From Cyanobacteria bacterium SBLK (lineage in GTDB: Bacteria; Cyanobacteriota; Cyanobacteriia; Cyanobacteriales; Spirulinaceae), in assembly GCA_017746715.1 (NCBI GenBank), contig JAGHZQ010000052.1, positions 124,001 to 188,000 of the forward strand: a DNA stretch of 64,000 bases, in the 5' to 3' direction. Made by a program: the position numbers and the translations under genes. Below, piece by piece: positions 32,095 to 41,784 of the stretch (positions within the stretch are counted from its first letter, which is position 1; the number at the start of each line of letters is the position of its first letter). The notes beneath the pieces were generated by a model that made no database searches, was not told the DNA's origin, and saw nothing but the letters and a program-made list of their open reading frames with translations.

Positions 32095-34755
32095 ATGAAC
32101 GAATTCACACGTTACCCTCGTCTTTTTATCCTGCTTTTTTTGATAAGTTCGATCGTCACTCTAAGTTTGAACTGGCTTCATCCGATTCCCGTTTCCGTCA
32201 AATCAAAGATCTTATCCAGAGTTGCGATCGGAGCGCTCCCTACAGTTGCAGCCGAACAAAGACCGACTTGTGCTTATGGCGATATCTCCTGCTGGGAGGA
32301 AGTTCGCTCGCAACTCGATCTCCAGATCGCCTATTACAAAGGAGAGGAAAACTGGCAAGCCGTCGCACAATCCCAGCGACAAAAAGCTGAGATGCACAAC
32401 CAATTGGGAGAATTTTCCCAAGCGATCGCCTTGCTGTGTGGTGCTGCCACCCTAGAGAACGATTGCCAGTGCAAGCCTGACTCAAAGGAAAATTGTAAAT
32501 CCGAAAGTGCGGTAGGTTACGCGAAAAGGGCAAACGATGATTTGGGAGAACTTGCCATTTGGGGAATTTTAGCCGAGTCCTATCGACTCAATAGCGATTA
32601 CGATTTCGCCGTTCTCGTCACTAAAAAGTTTACAGGCGATAAATACCTTTGCTCTACAGCACCAAGAAAATGTTCTGCCGAGATCGAGGGAACTTTGCAA
32701 GCAATTGCTGGCAAAGTCTACACCGACAGAGCGCAACGCTACCAACAACAGGCGCGATCGGCTCGAGAGCGAGGTGCGAACGATGCAGCTGGGGAGTTCT
32801 ATCAAAAGGCAGAGAAAGATCGCGACGATGCCCTCGAAAAGTTAACTAACAGCCGAGACATTGTGGAAACCGATGAAGAGCGCGCTCGCATCGGACTGGA
32901 AATACTGCGAGTTCACGAAAATCGAGTACGAGCCTTATCAGAACAAAGCCTCCTCGATCTCAATAACAAACTTGCTACGAATCGACAAAAAGCGATCGCG
33001 GAACTGGAAACCTTATATCCTCAACTTTCCTCTCAATCCCTCCAAGTTCGCATTCTGTTGTCCTTGGCCAAATTAACAGAGATTCCCGATGGGTCGGCAA
33101 CAGATGCTTCCAATGAGTCGGCATCGTTTTGTCAGTTGTCGGACAAAAAGCGATCGCGCCAACTTCTCCAACAAGCTCTCGACATTGCCGAAAAATTAGA
33201 GGATAGATTGCTAAAATCTTTTGCTCTTGGGGAATTGGGACATTTAGAAGAATGTGCAAACGATTTCGATCTTGCCCTAGATTACACCCAAAAAGCTCGA
33301 TCTGAATCTCAATTCCTCCCTGCCATTCAATATTTCTGGCATTGGCAAGCCGGACGCATTTGGCTGAAGAAAGAACGCCGAAAAGAAGCGCTTTATGCTT
33401 ATAAAAAAGCGATCGCGACCTTAGAAGGACTGCGACCCGGCAGACTCATCGATCGCATTCGCCAGTATCCTCGGGATTGGCAATTTGATTTTCGCGATAG
33501 CGTCGCCCCTCTTTATCGCGAATACGCTCGCTTGTTACTCGAAAAAGGCGATAGCGCCCCCTCTTTGACAAAAGACCGCTCTCGTGCGTTTACTCAAGCA
33601 GGAAAGGTGATTGAGACATTGCAACTATTGGAGCTCGAGGAATATTTCGGTGAAGAATGCAATCCTCCCGAAGACCGTGCCTCGGAATTAGTCGATCGAC
33701 ATACCGCTATTTTTCGGTCGATTGTTTTCAAAGATAAAACCGCTATTTTGCTGGAAATTCGCGATCGCCCGATCGAAATAGAGTGGGTTCAAACTGCTCG
33801 ACTGAGGGAAAAAATTAAAGATTTTCGCCGCCACCTGATCGAACAATCTCACGATATCGAGAATCCTCATCTCGAATCGGGAGGAGACCTTTACGATCTC
33901 CTGATTCAACCCTTTGTTCGTTCCTTGCGGGCAGTCCGGATCGATACCCTAGTTCTTGTCCAAGATGGCATATTGAATAGCATTCCCATGGCTGCCCTTT
34001 ATGACCGAAAAACATCAGAATTTCTAGTCGAAAACTATACGATTGCCATGACACCCGGACTCGACTTCACCATGCCGCGAACCAGACGTTTTCGCAATTT
34101 TCGCATTCTGGCGTTTGGTTTAACCGAATCCTCTCGCATTGCCGATCGCGTCGGCGATAGTTTCGAGAATAGTCGCGAGTTCGAGATCCTCAACAATGTC
34201 CAAGATGAATTAGATGCCATTACCGAGGCGTTTCCGGGCAGCCAGCAATTCACTCAAGATGAATTTAGTCCCAAGAAAGTGGAACTAGAACTCCAGAGCA
34301 GTCCTTATTCTATTCTTCACTTTGCCACTCATGCACAATTCGGAGCAGTTTCTAAGGATACCTTTCTCGTTTCGGGGGCGATCTACCCCAATAATCCCCG
34401 TAACCGACCAATCAATCAAAAATTAACCCTGCTGCAATTGGAAAAGATTTTACGACATAGTAAAACATTGCCTCATCTACTCGTTCTTTCTGCTTGTGAA
34501 ACTGCTGCGGGAGACGATCGCTTTACCTTGGGTTTGGGGGGTATTGCCTTGCGATCGGGTGTCCCAACGACAGTAGCTTCCCTGTGGCCGGTGGAGGATC
34601 GCAAAACCAAAGACTTTATCATTCAATTTTACGAACAATTGGCTGGCGATCGCCAGCCCGCCAGTGCTTTGAGAAAAGCCCAGAAGCAGCAGATTGACAA
34701 TAACGTTCATCCCGCGCACTGGGCTGCATTTATTAGCATTGGTAATTGGCTCTAG
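32095..34755 (+). CDS. TPR-CHAT protein with N-terminal signal anchor
   Basis: The 886-residue protein begins with a TM or signal segment (LFILLFLISSIVTLSLNWLHP), so the domain may face the periplasm or thylakoid lumen. TPR-like helical repeats (about 85-460) and a C-terminal CHAT caspase-like domain (about 560-886) follow. The dyad is complete: His746 in ILHFATHAQFG and Cys801 in LVLSACETAAGDDR. SVPTT-like SLWPVEDRKTKDFIIQFYE completes the fold. TPR-CHAT proteins beside TpsA/TpsB and DUF928 genes recur in cyanobacteria, with roles unproved. It is divergent from tpsA and shares the 226-base spacer with an inverted repeat (TATCTTA / TAAGATA at 32018-32039). Confidence 0.88.
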   Translation: MNEFTRYPRLFILLFLISSIVTLSLNWLHPIPVSVKSKILSRVAIGALPTVAAEQRPTCAYGDISCWEEVRSQLDLQIAYYKGEENWQAVAQSQRQKAEMHNQLGEFSQAIALLCGAATLENDCQCKPDSKENCKSESAVGYAKRANDDLGELAIWGILAESYRLNSDYDFAVLVTKKFTGDKYLCSTAPRKCSAEIEGTLQAIAGKVYTDRAQRYQQQARSARERGANDAAGEFYQKAEKDRDDALEKLTNSRDIVETDEERARIGLEILRVHENRVRALSEQSLLDLNNKLATNRQKAIAELETLYPQLSSQSLQVRILLSLAKLTEIPDGSATDASNESASFCQLSDKKRSRQLLQQALDIAEKLEDRLLKSFALGELGHLEECANDFDLALDYTQKARSESQFLPAIQYFWHWQAGRIWLKKERRKEALYAYKKAIATLEGLRPGRLIDRIRQYPRDWQFDFRDSVAPLYREYARLLLEKGDSAPSLTKDRSRAFTQAGKVIETLQLLELEEYFGEECNPPEDRASELVDRHTAIFRSIVFKDKTAILLEIRDRPIEIEWVQTARLREKIKDFRRHLIEQSHDIENPHLESGGDLYDLLIQPFVRSLRAVRIDTLVLVQDGILNSIPMAALYDRKTSEFLVENYTIAMTPGLDFTMPRTRRFRNFRILAFGLTESSRIADRVGDSFENSREFEILNNVQDELDAITEAFPGSQQFTQDEFSPKKVELELQSSPYSILHFATHAQFGAVSKDTFLVSGAIYPNNPRNRPINQKLTLLQLEKILRHSKTLPHLLVLSACETAAGDDRFTLGLGGIALRSGVPTTVASLWPVEDRKTKDFIIQFYEQLAGDRQPASALRKAQKQQIDNNVHPAHWAAFISIGNWL

Positions 34756-35549
34756 CGAATCCTTCGAGCGCGACGGGCGAGATTTCGGATACCCTCGCTC
34801 CATTCCCGAGTCCCTTCGCCATCTTCCGGAGATGGCGACGATTCTTCCCACCGAACAAGCTGTTCGAGCAACGTTCCCCCCAAAATATCCAATCTTTGTG
34901 AGGGCTTGGTTTCAGCGAGAGCCTCATACCATAACTCGGCCCGAGCGTAAGCGTTGACACGATCGTAGCGATCGGTAGCGGCGCTTAAATCCGAACTTAA
35001 CGTAGCTGGAGGTTCGATCGTGGTAAACTCTCGTCGTTCCCACAGGAACTGGTCGGGGCGATCGGGAGCACACTGCCAAAATAGCGTCACCTGCCAAAGG
35101 TAGGTTTTGTTAGCGACAAGGCCGGGTTCGTTTTCGGAAATGGGCGCGATCGTGACGATTTCCTCAAACGCAGTTGTTCGCTCGATTGTTTTTGTCGCGC
35201 CGATCTGACGCAATTGCGAGTGGGAAGTTTCCGGATATTCGTATAACTTGAATTCTATGCGAGCCGGTACGGAACTGGAGACAAACACGGAAAATTGAGG
35301 ATGAGAAGATGCCGTTTTACTCTGATAGGAACGAGACGCAAGAGGGAGAAGATCGATCTCTTTCTCGGTTTCTTCTGATGCCAAACACGCCCGTCGAGTG
35401 CCGCCACCCGATACCTCATTTTCTCTTGTTCTGTTTTTTGTTTGGGGCGAATACTCTGCAAAAGCCGACGGGGAACAGAGCAACAATCCTGCTAAGAAAA
35501 AAGCGGCAATGGATTTGCGAGGGAAAGAGAGACAATTTATTGGGGTCAT
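34752..35549 (-). CDS. DUF928 family exported protein
   Basis: The 265-residue protein has a signal peptide (MTPINCLSFPRKSIAAFFLAGLLLCSPSAFA) from the ATG at 35549; the longer frame from 35648 has no support. The body is the DUF928 fold: FKLYEYPET, NKTYLWQVTLFWQCAPDRPDQFLWERREF and YARAELWYEALAE. The function of the family is unknown. It is found with CHAT and TpsB genes. Its stop (CTAG, 34752-34755) is shared head-to-head with that of the TPR-CHAT gene. Confidence 0.86.
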   Translation of the reverse strand: MTPINCLSFPRKSIAAFFLAGLLLCSPSAFAEYSPQTKNRTRENEVSGGGTRRACLASEETEKEIDLLPLASRSYQSKTASSHPQFSVFVSSSVPARIEFKLYEYPETSHSQLRQIGATKTIERTTAFEEIVTIAPISENEPGLVANKTYLWQVTLFWQCAPDRPDQFLWERREFTTIEPPATLSSDLSAATDRYDRVNAYARAELWYEALAETKPSQRLDILGGTLLEQLVRWEESSPSPEDGEGTREWSEGIRNLARRARRIR

Positions 35550-35617
35550 GAGAATATAAATCGATTTAACTTTGTAGAAAGAGGTGGAATAAGTCTCAGA
35601 AATGCACGCCATAGAAG

Positions 35618-37510
35618 TTATTTTTCCAAGCAAAATTTTAGCTCGCAATGAGTACCATTGGGTAGAATATTCCGCTTAAATTCACCTTGTAGTTTGGCTG
35701 CATTTTTTTTCATGATTCGAGTTCCTTCTCCCTCTTTATTTTGATTTCCATTATGACCGTTGTCCTTAACAATAAGTTGATAAGAGTTACCATCTTTGTT
35801 GCCGATAACTGTCAAGCGCGTGACATTATTGGCATGCTTACCAACATTACACAATGCTTCTTCTAAAAACTTGCAAATTCTGCGCTTATCTTCTAAACTC
35901 AATTGAATTGGATTGATGGGTTGAATACCCAAAATTCTAGCATTGAGAGTTGCGAAATAGGGAAAATTGCTATTATTAGTCATAACTCGACAAACCTCCT
36001 CTAAGAGTTCGTGCAAGGGAAGATTGAGATTGACAATTGCATTTCCTCGCAAGCGAAATGTTTCTTCTGCACTTAATAAGTCTAAAGGAAGAGTGATTTT
36101 TAAGTTACGAATTTCATCATTAAGATATTCGAGCTTTTCGATCAAATTTGCTCTTGAAAGAGTATCATTGCGAAGTGCGCTCAAAAGAATATGTAAAGTT
36201 TGCAATGGACCGCTATGAATGCGCTCGAAGACACTTTCAATAACCTGTTGGCGTTCCAAACTCAAATCTTTTTCTCGTTCGATCTTATTCTGTAAACTTT
36301 GGACATAGCGATTGAAACCCGTTGAAGCAACTGCATCTAAGATTAAGAGGAATACGACTGGAATGATAGGAATCCACCACCCTAAAATGAGCAAAAAGAA
36401 ACTGGTCATAGAAACAACAACAATTGCAACTCCAATCCCTACTAATTTAATCGTTAACGATCGCACTGATAAAGATAGAAGAATAATCCATCCTCCCCAA
36501 ACTACAATCCAGATATATTCTCCCGGTTCCGACCATCCTTTTAACATGGGTCTACCATCTAAGACAGTACTAATAATTTGACTGGCCGCATGGGCATGAA
36601 ATTGAACACCATAAATTTTTCCCGGAAGTTCTAAATGTGCGATCGCATTCGTATCGACAAAATCAGGAAGACTCGGTGCTGTTATTCCAATGATGACAAT
36701 GCGATCGCGAATCCAATCGGGATCGAAATTCTCGCTTTGAATATCTCGATTCGAGAGTATTGGAAAAGGTTGATTTTCCCGATTATTGCGAAAATTTAAT
36801 AAGGTTTGAACATCAGTGCTGTCAAATTTATTTGCATTGACATAACCGCCAATATTACGACCGAAACGAGGAATTTCAACATCATTAAAGCGAATTGCAA
36901 AAGGATCTTGCTTGCCATTTTTTATAGAAAATCCCTCTATCTCTAGATATTTTTTTGCAAGTAAGAAAGCAAAAGAAAACGTAAACTCTTCTGTATCGGG
37001 TCGGTAGGATCCTAATAAACTGCGTCGGATATTTCCATCCTCATCGGAAAAAGTATCGGAGAAACCAACTCGTTCTTGAGGTAAACTGGGAGGAGGGTCA
37101 ATTGGAGGAAAGAAAATCTTTTCCGTACCAATAAGATTGGGTGTTTCGGCAAAAATCTTGACTAATTCTTCATGCCCTGGTTCGAAAGGAAGATTGCGAA
37201 CGAGATCTAAACCGATCGCGCGAGGTTTATATTCGCTTAACTTGCTCAATAATTGTGCCAAATCGCGATCGGGAACGGGATAATTACCAATGGTTTTGAT
37301 ATCCTCTTCATCAATCCCAATAATCGTAATGCGATTGTCTGTCGCTTCAGTCGGTCGCCATTGCAGAAAGCGATCGAAGAAAAACAATTCTAAGAATTGT
37401 AGCGATCCCGTTAGACGAACCAAACAAATTACAGCAACCAGCACAATTTCTGGAATGACAATCTGGATTGCTTTTTTTGGCCATTCTTTTTGCAGAGATA
37501 AATTATTCAC
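35618..37510 (-). CDS. CHASE2 sensor histidine kinase (HisKA_3/NarX-like output)
   Basis: The 630-residue protein has a TM segment (about 16-35), a large extracytoplasmic CHASE2 domain (about 40-320: TIIGIDEEDIKTIGNYPVPDRDLAQLLSKL, RAIGLDLV, IVIIGITAPSLPD) and three TM helices (about 332-410). A short linker and a kinase core follow. FERIHSGPLQTLHILLSAL is a HisKA_3-like site, and the ATPase has EEALCNVGKHANNVTRL and VKDNGHNG. A weak G2 box is present (EGEGTRIMKKNAAKLQGE). The NarL-type regulator gene is upstream on the same strand, 235 bases away. The pair is likely to sense an envelope condition and control the TPS/CHAT genes. Confidence 0.85.
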   Translation of the reverse strand: MNNLSLQKEWPKKAIQIVIPEIVLVAVICLVRLTGSLQFLELFFFDRFLQWRPTEATDNRITIIGIDEEDIKTIGNYPVPDRDLAQLLSKLSEYKPRAIGLDLVRNLPFEPGHEELVKIFAETPNLIGTEKIFFPPIDPPPSLPQERVGFSDTFSDEDGNIRRSLLGSYRPDTEEFTFSFAFLLAKKYLEIEGFSIKNGKQDPFAIRFNDVEIPRFGRNIGGYVNANKFDSTDVQTLLNFRNNRENQPFPILSNRDIQSENFDPDWIRDRIVIIGITAPSLPDFVDTNAIAHLELPGKIYGVQFHAHAASQIISTVLDGRPMLKGWSEPGEYIWIVVWGGWIILLSLSVRSLTIKLVGIGVAIVVVSMTSFFLLILGWWIPIIPVVFLLILDAVASTGFNRYVQSLQNKIEREKDLSLERQQVIESVFERIHSGPLQTLHILLSALRNDTLSRANLIEKLEYLNDEIRNLKITLPLDLLSAEETFRLRGNAIVNLNLPLHELLEEVCRVMTNNSNFPYFATLNARILGIQPINPIQLSLEDKRRICKFLEEALCNVGKHANNVTRLTVIGNKDGNSYQLIVKDNGHNGNQNKEGEGTRIMKKNAAKLQGEFKRNILPNGTHCELKFCLEK

Positions 37511-37745
37511 AATAATTAATCCTATTTAAACGCGAATGAACACAAGGATTTCTACCTTGTTAAAATAGTAAATCAAAAAATAGAAATGATAAGCAGCAAT
37601 AGCAAATTCTGATAATTTTTTATAATATCCAATCACGAAAGTAAAACGAGCATTTTTTTCCCTTGCCGGTCCAATTAATGAATTTGATATAGTATTGGGT
37701 AAAGCATTACTCTCTCATCAAATTTTGAAGGAGAGATTTTAGCTT

Positions 37746-38435
37746 TTATTCAATTAAACCCTTTTTACGAGCGCGAATTCCCGTGCAAACTCGCAGGCTC
37801 TTTCCTTCGTTGCGAATCTCTTCGGTGTCAATATCCAAAACATCATAAAGTTTTGTCCAGTAATGTCGAACGGTACGTTCGGCAACATTCATGCGGTTGG
37901 CAATGGTTTTATCTGCTAATCCTTCTTGAAAAGCCAAGGTTAGAACATCATTCCACTCGGGTCTTAGTTCTAATACGCCTCCTTTACCCCAAATATCTCT
38001 GGTATGGGAACATCCATTTAATGCAGCATCTACCCGCGTTAAAATAGCGACATTGGATAATCCTTTAGGTGCAACTGTAAATCCACCTTCATGCTTATCA
38101 ATTTCAGATTTAATTCGCACCAAATGTTCGATATAACTGCTTAAAATCACCAAATTCAATTGAGAATATTGTCTCATTATATTTTGTAACAAGTCAATTC
38201 CTGTCTGCAGTTTGCTTTCCTCTCCCATCTTTTCAGGAATCTGCAAGTCCAGCAACACCAAATCAAATTGTTCGCATTCCAATCGCTCGCTTGCTTGTCG
38301 GGCTGTTTTTGCCGTTACAATGACAGCATTGAGATATTTTTGTCGCAGATCGCTATCCGTCACTTGTAATATCTGCGGATGATCGTCCACAACCAAAAAC
38401 TTGTACCTTGGTTCTGTTGATTCCTTGCGCTCCAT
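37746..38435 (-). CDS. NarL/LuxR-family response regulator
   Basis: The 229-residue regulator has an N-terminal receiver (FLVVDDHPQILQVTD, LVLLDLQIPEKM with phospho-Asp about 57, LSSYIEHLVRI) and a C-terminal helix-turn-helix (NDVLTLAFQEGLADKTIANRMNVAERTVRHYWTKLYDVLD). It is the probable partner of the CHASE2 kinase just downstream. A perfect 11-bp inverted repeat lies 26 bases upstream of its start and may be its own binding site. Confidence 0.88.
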   Translation of the reverse strand: MERKESTEPRYKFLVVDDHPQILQVTDSDLRQKYLNAVIVTAKTARQASERLECEQFDLVLLDLQIPEKMGEESKLQTGIDLLQNIMRQYSQLNLVILSSYIEHLVRIKSEIDKHEGGFTVAPKGLSNVAILTRVDAALNGCSHTRDIWGKGGVLELRPEWNDVLTLAFQEGLADKTIANRMNVAERTVRHYWTKLYDVLDIDTEEIRNEGKSLRVCTGIRARKKGLIE

Positions 38436-38460
38436 TGTTATTTCCTCAAATTTGACAATT

Positions 38461-38491
38461 GAAAATGATGATTCGTCAAGTCATCATTTTC
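38461..38491. promoter_or_regulatory. Inverted repeat upstream of the NarL-type regulator
   Basis: GAAAATGATGA and TCATCATTTTC are perfect 11-bp arms around nine bases (TTCGTCAAG), 26 bases upstream of the regulator gene. It fits an autoregulatory operator. Confidence 0.5.
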
Positions 38492-38723
38492 TCAACCGCT
38501 CCTTTCCTATGATAAGAGAGCGATCGCTCGGCTGTAACGGGATTTTTCAGTCTGACTCATTGTTGAAGTGCGCGATCGCTTTGGCAGAAAAGTGCAAATT
38601 TCGCTCGCCAGTCTTAACCTGTTACCCCCTCACCAGTTGGGAAATGAGGAAGGGGAGAATGTTGCTTGAGGAGGGGACGCGGAGGGGTATGATTGTTATG
38701 TTTTTCCCCAAACAAACTAGGAC

Positions 38724-39653
38724 ATGGTGACGACAGACGAGCAAACCACTGCAACAACTTCGCTGGATTTCGATCTGGCGGCATATCTCAAAGCCAAAAA
38801 ACTTCAAGTAGAAACTGCCCTCGATCGCGCCGTCCCTGCCAGTCGCGAATTTCCCAAGATTTACGAAGCCATGCGCTATTCTCTCCTCGCAGGAGGAAAG
38901 CGCTTGCGTCCCATTCTCTGTTTGGCAACCTGCGAAATGCTCGGCGGCACTGCGGATCTCGCCATACCAACGGCTTGCGCTTTGGAAATGATTCATACCA
39001 TGTCCTTGATTCACGACGATCTGCCGGCAATGGATAATGATGATTATCGTCGGGGCAAGTTAACCAATCACAAAGTATACGGGGAAGATATCGCGATTTT
39101 AGCGGGGGATGGACTGCTGGCTTATGCTTTTGAGTATATTGCCGCCCAAACTGCCGAGGTATCGCCGCAACGGGTATTACAGGTTATTGCTTATTTGGCG
39201 AAGGCTTCCGGCGCGATGGGAATTGTCGGGGGGCAAGTGGCGGATTTAGAATCGGAAGGGAAACCGGATATTTCCCTCGATCGCCTAGAATTCATTCACG
39301 TTCATAAAACCGGGGCGTTATTGGCGGCTTGCGTGGTTTGCGGGGCAATGCTGGCAGGAGCAACCGAGGAAGACGTGCAAAAGTTAACTCAATACGCCCA
39401 AAATATCGGTTTGGCTTTTCAAATTATCGACGATATCTTAGATGTGACGGCAACGCGGGAAGAATTGGGAAAAACTGCCGGGAAAGATGCGGCAGCACAA
39501 AAGGCAACCTATCCGAGTTTGTTGGGACTCGAAGCCTCGCAACAAAAAGCCGATCGCTTGATTGCCGAAGCGATCGCCCAACTGAAAGATTACGGCACGA
39601 AAGCAGAACCTTTAAGGGCTTTGGCTGGCTTTATTACATCTCGGAAAAATTGA
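38724..39653 (+). CDS. crtE: Geranylgeranyl diphosphate synthase
   Basis: The 309-residue polyprenyl synthase condenses IPP with allylic diphosphates to make C20 GGPP for carotenoids, chlorophyll phytyl and quinones. The first aspartate-rich motif is HDDLPAMDNDDYRRG, the second is FQIIDDILDVTATREELGKTAGKDA, and RPILCL, GDGLLAYAFEYIA and HKTGALL lie between. It is on the strand of, and 41 bases from, a PAP2-like membrane protein gene, a common cyanobacterial pairing. Confidence 0.93.
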   Translation: MVTTDEQTTATTSLDFDLAAYLKAKKLQVETALDRAVPASREFPKIYEAMRYSLLAGGKRLRPILCLATCEMLGGTADLAIPTACALEMIHTMSLIHDDLPAMDNDDYRRGKLTNHKVYGEDIAILAGDGLLAYAFEYIAAQTAEVSPQRVLQVIAYLAKASGAMGIVGGQVADLESEGKPDISLDRLEFIHVHKTGALLAACVVCGAMLAGATEEDVQKLTQYAQNIGLAFQIIDDILDVTATREELGKTAGKDAAAQKATYPSLLGLEASQQKADRLIAEAIAQLKDYGTKAEPLRALAGFITSRKN

Positions 39654-39694
39654 CGGTTTAAGAGACAATTGACCTGTCGTTAGCAAACAAAACC

Positions 39695-40156
39695 ATGCAG
39701 AATTTTGGGGATATTTTTGGCAATCAAGTTTTACTGGTGGCGATCGCGGCTTGTTTTCTCGCTCAAGGCTTGAAGTTCGCCATCGGGTTGGTGCGGGAGG
39801 GAGAAATTAACGTTCGCTGGCTTTTTAGTACCGGAGGCATGCCGAGCGCTCATTCTGCTTTGGTGACGGCTTTAGCGACGGGAGTCGGACAAACGAAAGG
39901 CTGGGGGAGTACGGAATTTGCGATCGCCTGCATGTTTGCGGTGATTGTCATGTACGATGCGGCGGGAGTCCGTCAGGCAGTGGGCAAGCAAGCCAAGATT
40001 CTCAATCAAATCCTTGATGATATGTTTCAAGAAGGCAAGCAGTTCAATGAGGAACGCCTCAAGGAGCTTTTGGGACATACCCCTTTTCAAGTTCTCATGG
40101 GTTTGGCTTTGGGGATCGGTACTTCTGTTGCAGCAGGATGGGCATTGGGCAATTAA
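39695..40156 (+). CDS. Divergent PAP2-family membrane protein
   Basis: The 153-residue protein has about four TM helices and the phosphatase/haloperoxidase-related motif FSTGGMPSAHSALVTALATGVG. MYDAAGVRQAVGKQAKILNQILDDMFQEGK follows. It is the short divergent PAP2 (DUF212) family. It may act on a lipid-linked pyrophosphate, which would suit its place after crtE. The catalytic histidine of the full PAP2 motif is present in SAH. Confidence 0.88.
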   Translation: MQNFGDIFGNQVLLVAIAACFLAQGLKFAIGLVREGEINVRWLFSTGGMPSAHSALVTALATGVGQTKGWGSTEFAIACMFAVIVMYDAAGVRQAVGKQAKILNQILDDMFQEGKQFNEERLKELLGHTPFQVLMGLALGIGTSVAAGWALGN

Positions 40157-40170
40157 TTTCACTGTTTGCC

Positions 40171-40207
40171 AAAAAAAAAGAGGATACCGAGACTTGTCTC
40201 CATATCC
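40171..40207 (-). terminator. Terminator for the minus-strand UbiH-like gene
   Basis: Read on the minus strand, GGATATGGAGAC pairs with GTCTCGGTATCC (two mismatches) around AA and is followed by TCTTTTTTTTT. It lies about 100 bases beyond the stop of the gene at 40304 and may also serve the convergent crtE/PAP2 pair. Confidence 0.65.
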
Positions 40208-40303
40208 CCTGAAACAACCTACAGAGTTTCGCGCTTCAATGACTTCTCTGGTAACTCTGGAGAAATTTATGCAGCCAAAGATTTTCTGTTATAGAACTTT
40301 ACA

Positions 40304-41542
40304 TTAATATTGAGCCAATTCGGGGGCGCGTCCTTTGAGTCCTGTCATTAGCGCGAGTGCAAACACTTTCACGGGTTGCAGGTAACGCAGCATCCACAAC
40401 CCCAAACGGCGCAAGAAAATGAAGGGCAACCATTGATTGGAGAACGCGCGATCGAGAAAATCCGTAAAACCGAGGATGGCGAGATTTTCCCCCTTGCGCC
40501 ATTGTTCGTACCGTTGCAATGCGGTTAAACTGCCGATATCTTCCTCGCGTTGATGAGCCTCTCGCAACACCTGTGCCAAGGCAGCCGCATCTCGCAACCC
40601 CAAATTTAACCCCTGTCCCCCTACGGGATGACAGCAGTGCGCCGCATCTCCTACCAAAGCGAGACGCGATCGCGCATAACGATCGCATTGCATCAACTGC
40701 ACCGGAAATACTAAGCGATCGCTGATAACTTCGACCTTTCCCAAAACCCCTCCCAAACGGGTTTCTAGCTCTTGTAAAAAGCTCGCCTCATCTAACTCCT
40801 TTAATGCTTTCGCCGTGGCGTGGGGTGCCGTGAGAACGATCTGACAGCGATTTTCGGGTAATGGTAACACGCCCATCGGTCCGGTATGCCAAAAGCGCTC
40901 GAAGGCGGTATCATTGCAAGGGTGCTGGTGTTGAATTTCAAAGGTCAAACAAGACTGCCAGTATTTCCAACCCCGGGTTGAAATGAGCGATCGCTCTCGC
41001 ACCCGAGATCTTGCCCCATCTGCCCCCACAATGAGGCGCGATCGCAATTGTCTGACTTCTCCCTCAACTCGCACTGCAACTGTTACCCCCGTTTCTTCCC
41101 AACCCATATCCGTCACTTCAGCAGAACACAACCATTGAATGCCATCGCATGTTTTTAAAAACTGTTGCAAGGCTCGTAACATCACTCCATGTCCCGCCAC
41201 ATATCCCAAAAATTCCGTCCCTAGATCTTCCGGGATAAATTCAACGATTCCGGGGGATTTACCGTCAGATAAGCGAATATTGCGATAGGGGGCAATTTTC
41301 GGTAATATTTCCTCCCACACGCCAATTCCCTCGAAAATGCGCCCCGATAGTAAGGATAAGTTATAAGCTCGCTGTCTGGCGGCGGCTTGTTCGAGGGTTT
41401 GTGCTTCGATAATAATCACCTGCAACCCCGAATCTTTCAAAGCGGCTGCCAGAGTTGTACCAACAATACCCCCCCCGACAATGATGAGATCGCAATCTTG
41501 AGAAATATTGGAACTGCTATCATGTATTTGGTTTTGTGTCAT
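40304..41542 (-). CDS. FAD-dependent UbiH/COQ6-type hydroxylase
   Basis: The 412-residue flavoprotein monooxygenase has a Rossmann dinucleotide motif (DLIIVGGGIVGTTLAAALKDSGLQVIIIEA), VGADGARSRVR and LVGDAAHCCHPVGGQGLNLGLRDA. The latter is the GD motif of the para-hydroxybenzoate hydroxylase fold. In cyanobacteria such enzymes are annotated as ubiquinone-type hydroxylases although plastoquinone is the quinone made. The ring position it hydroxylates cannot be told from sequence. It ends convergently with the crtE/PAP2 pair. Confidence 0.87.
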   Translation of the reverse strand: MTQNQIHDSSSNISQDCDLIIVGGGIVGTTLAAALKDSGLQVIIIEAQTLEQAAARQRAYNLSLLSGRIFEGIGVWEEILPKIAPYRNIRLSDGKSPGIVEFIPEDLGTEFLGYVAGHGVMLRALQQFLKTCDGIQWLCSAEVTDMGWEETGVTVAVRVEGEVRQLRSRLIVGADGARSRVRERSLISTRGWKYWQSCLTFEIQHQHPCNDTAFERFWHTGPMGVLPLPENRCQIVLTAPHATAKALKELDEASFLQELETRLGGVLGKVEVISDRLVFPVQLMQCDRYARSRLALVGDAAHCCHPVGGQGLNLGLRDAAALAQVLREAHQREEDIGSLTALQRYEQWRKGENLAILGFTDFLDRAFSNQWLPFIFLRRLGLWMLRYLQPVKVFALALMTGLKGRAPELAQY

Positions 41543-41784
41543 GCTTTTTTAAGAAGATTTTAGGAAAATATAAAAATATTTACCTTTATTATGACGCAAT
41601 TTTTAGAGAAATCGCGATCGCCAGTTTTTAAAAACCGCAACTTTTGCGATCGCTCTAAACTTCTAATGATTCTTGTTGAGACTGGGAATCGCGATCGCCT
41701 TCCACAAGTTCTGTAAGCGCAATCAATTTCTCTATCTGGCTCAATTTTCTCCAAAATATCTTTATAAATCGAGAATACTCTCTC

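Noticed and set aside
41560..41754. 64-codon minus-strand frame upstream of the UbiH-like gene
   Set aside because: Basic, repeat-like composition and no ribosome site; probably a spacer frame.
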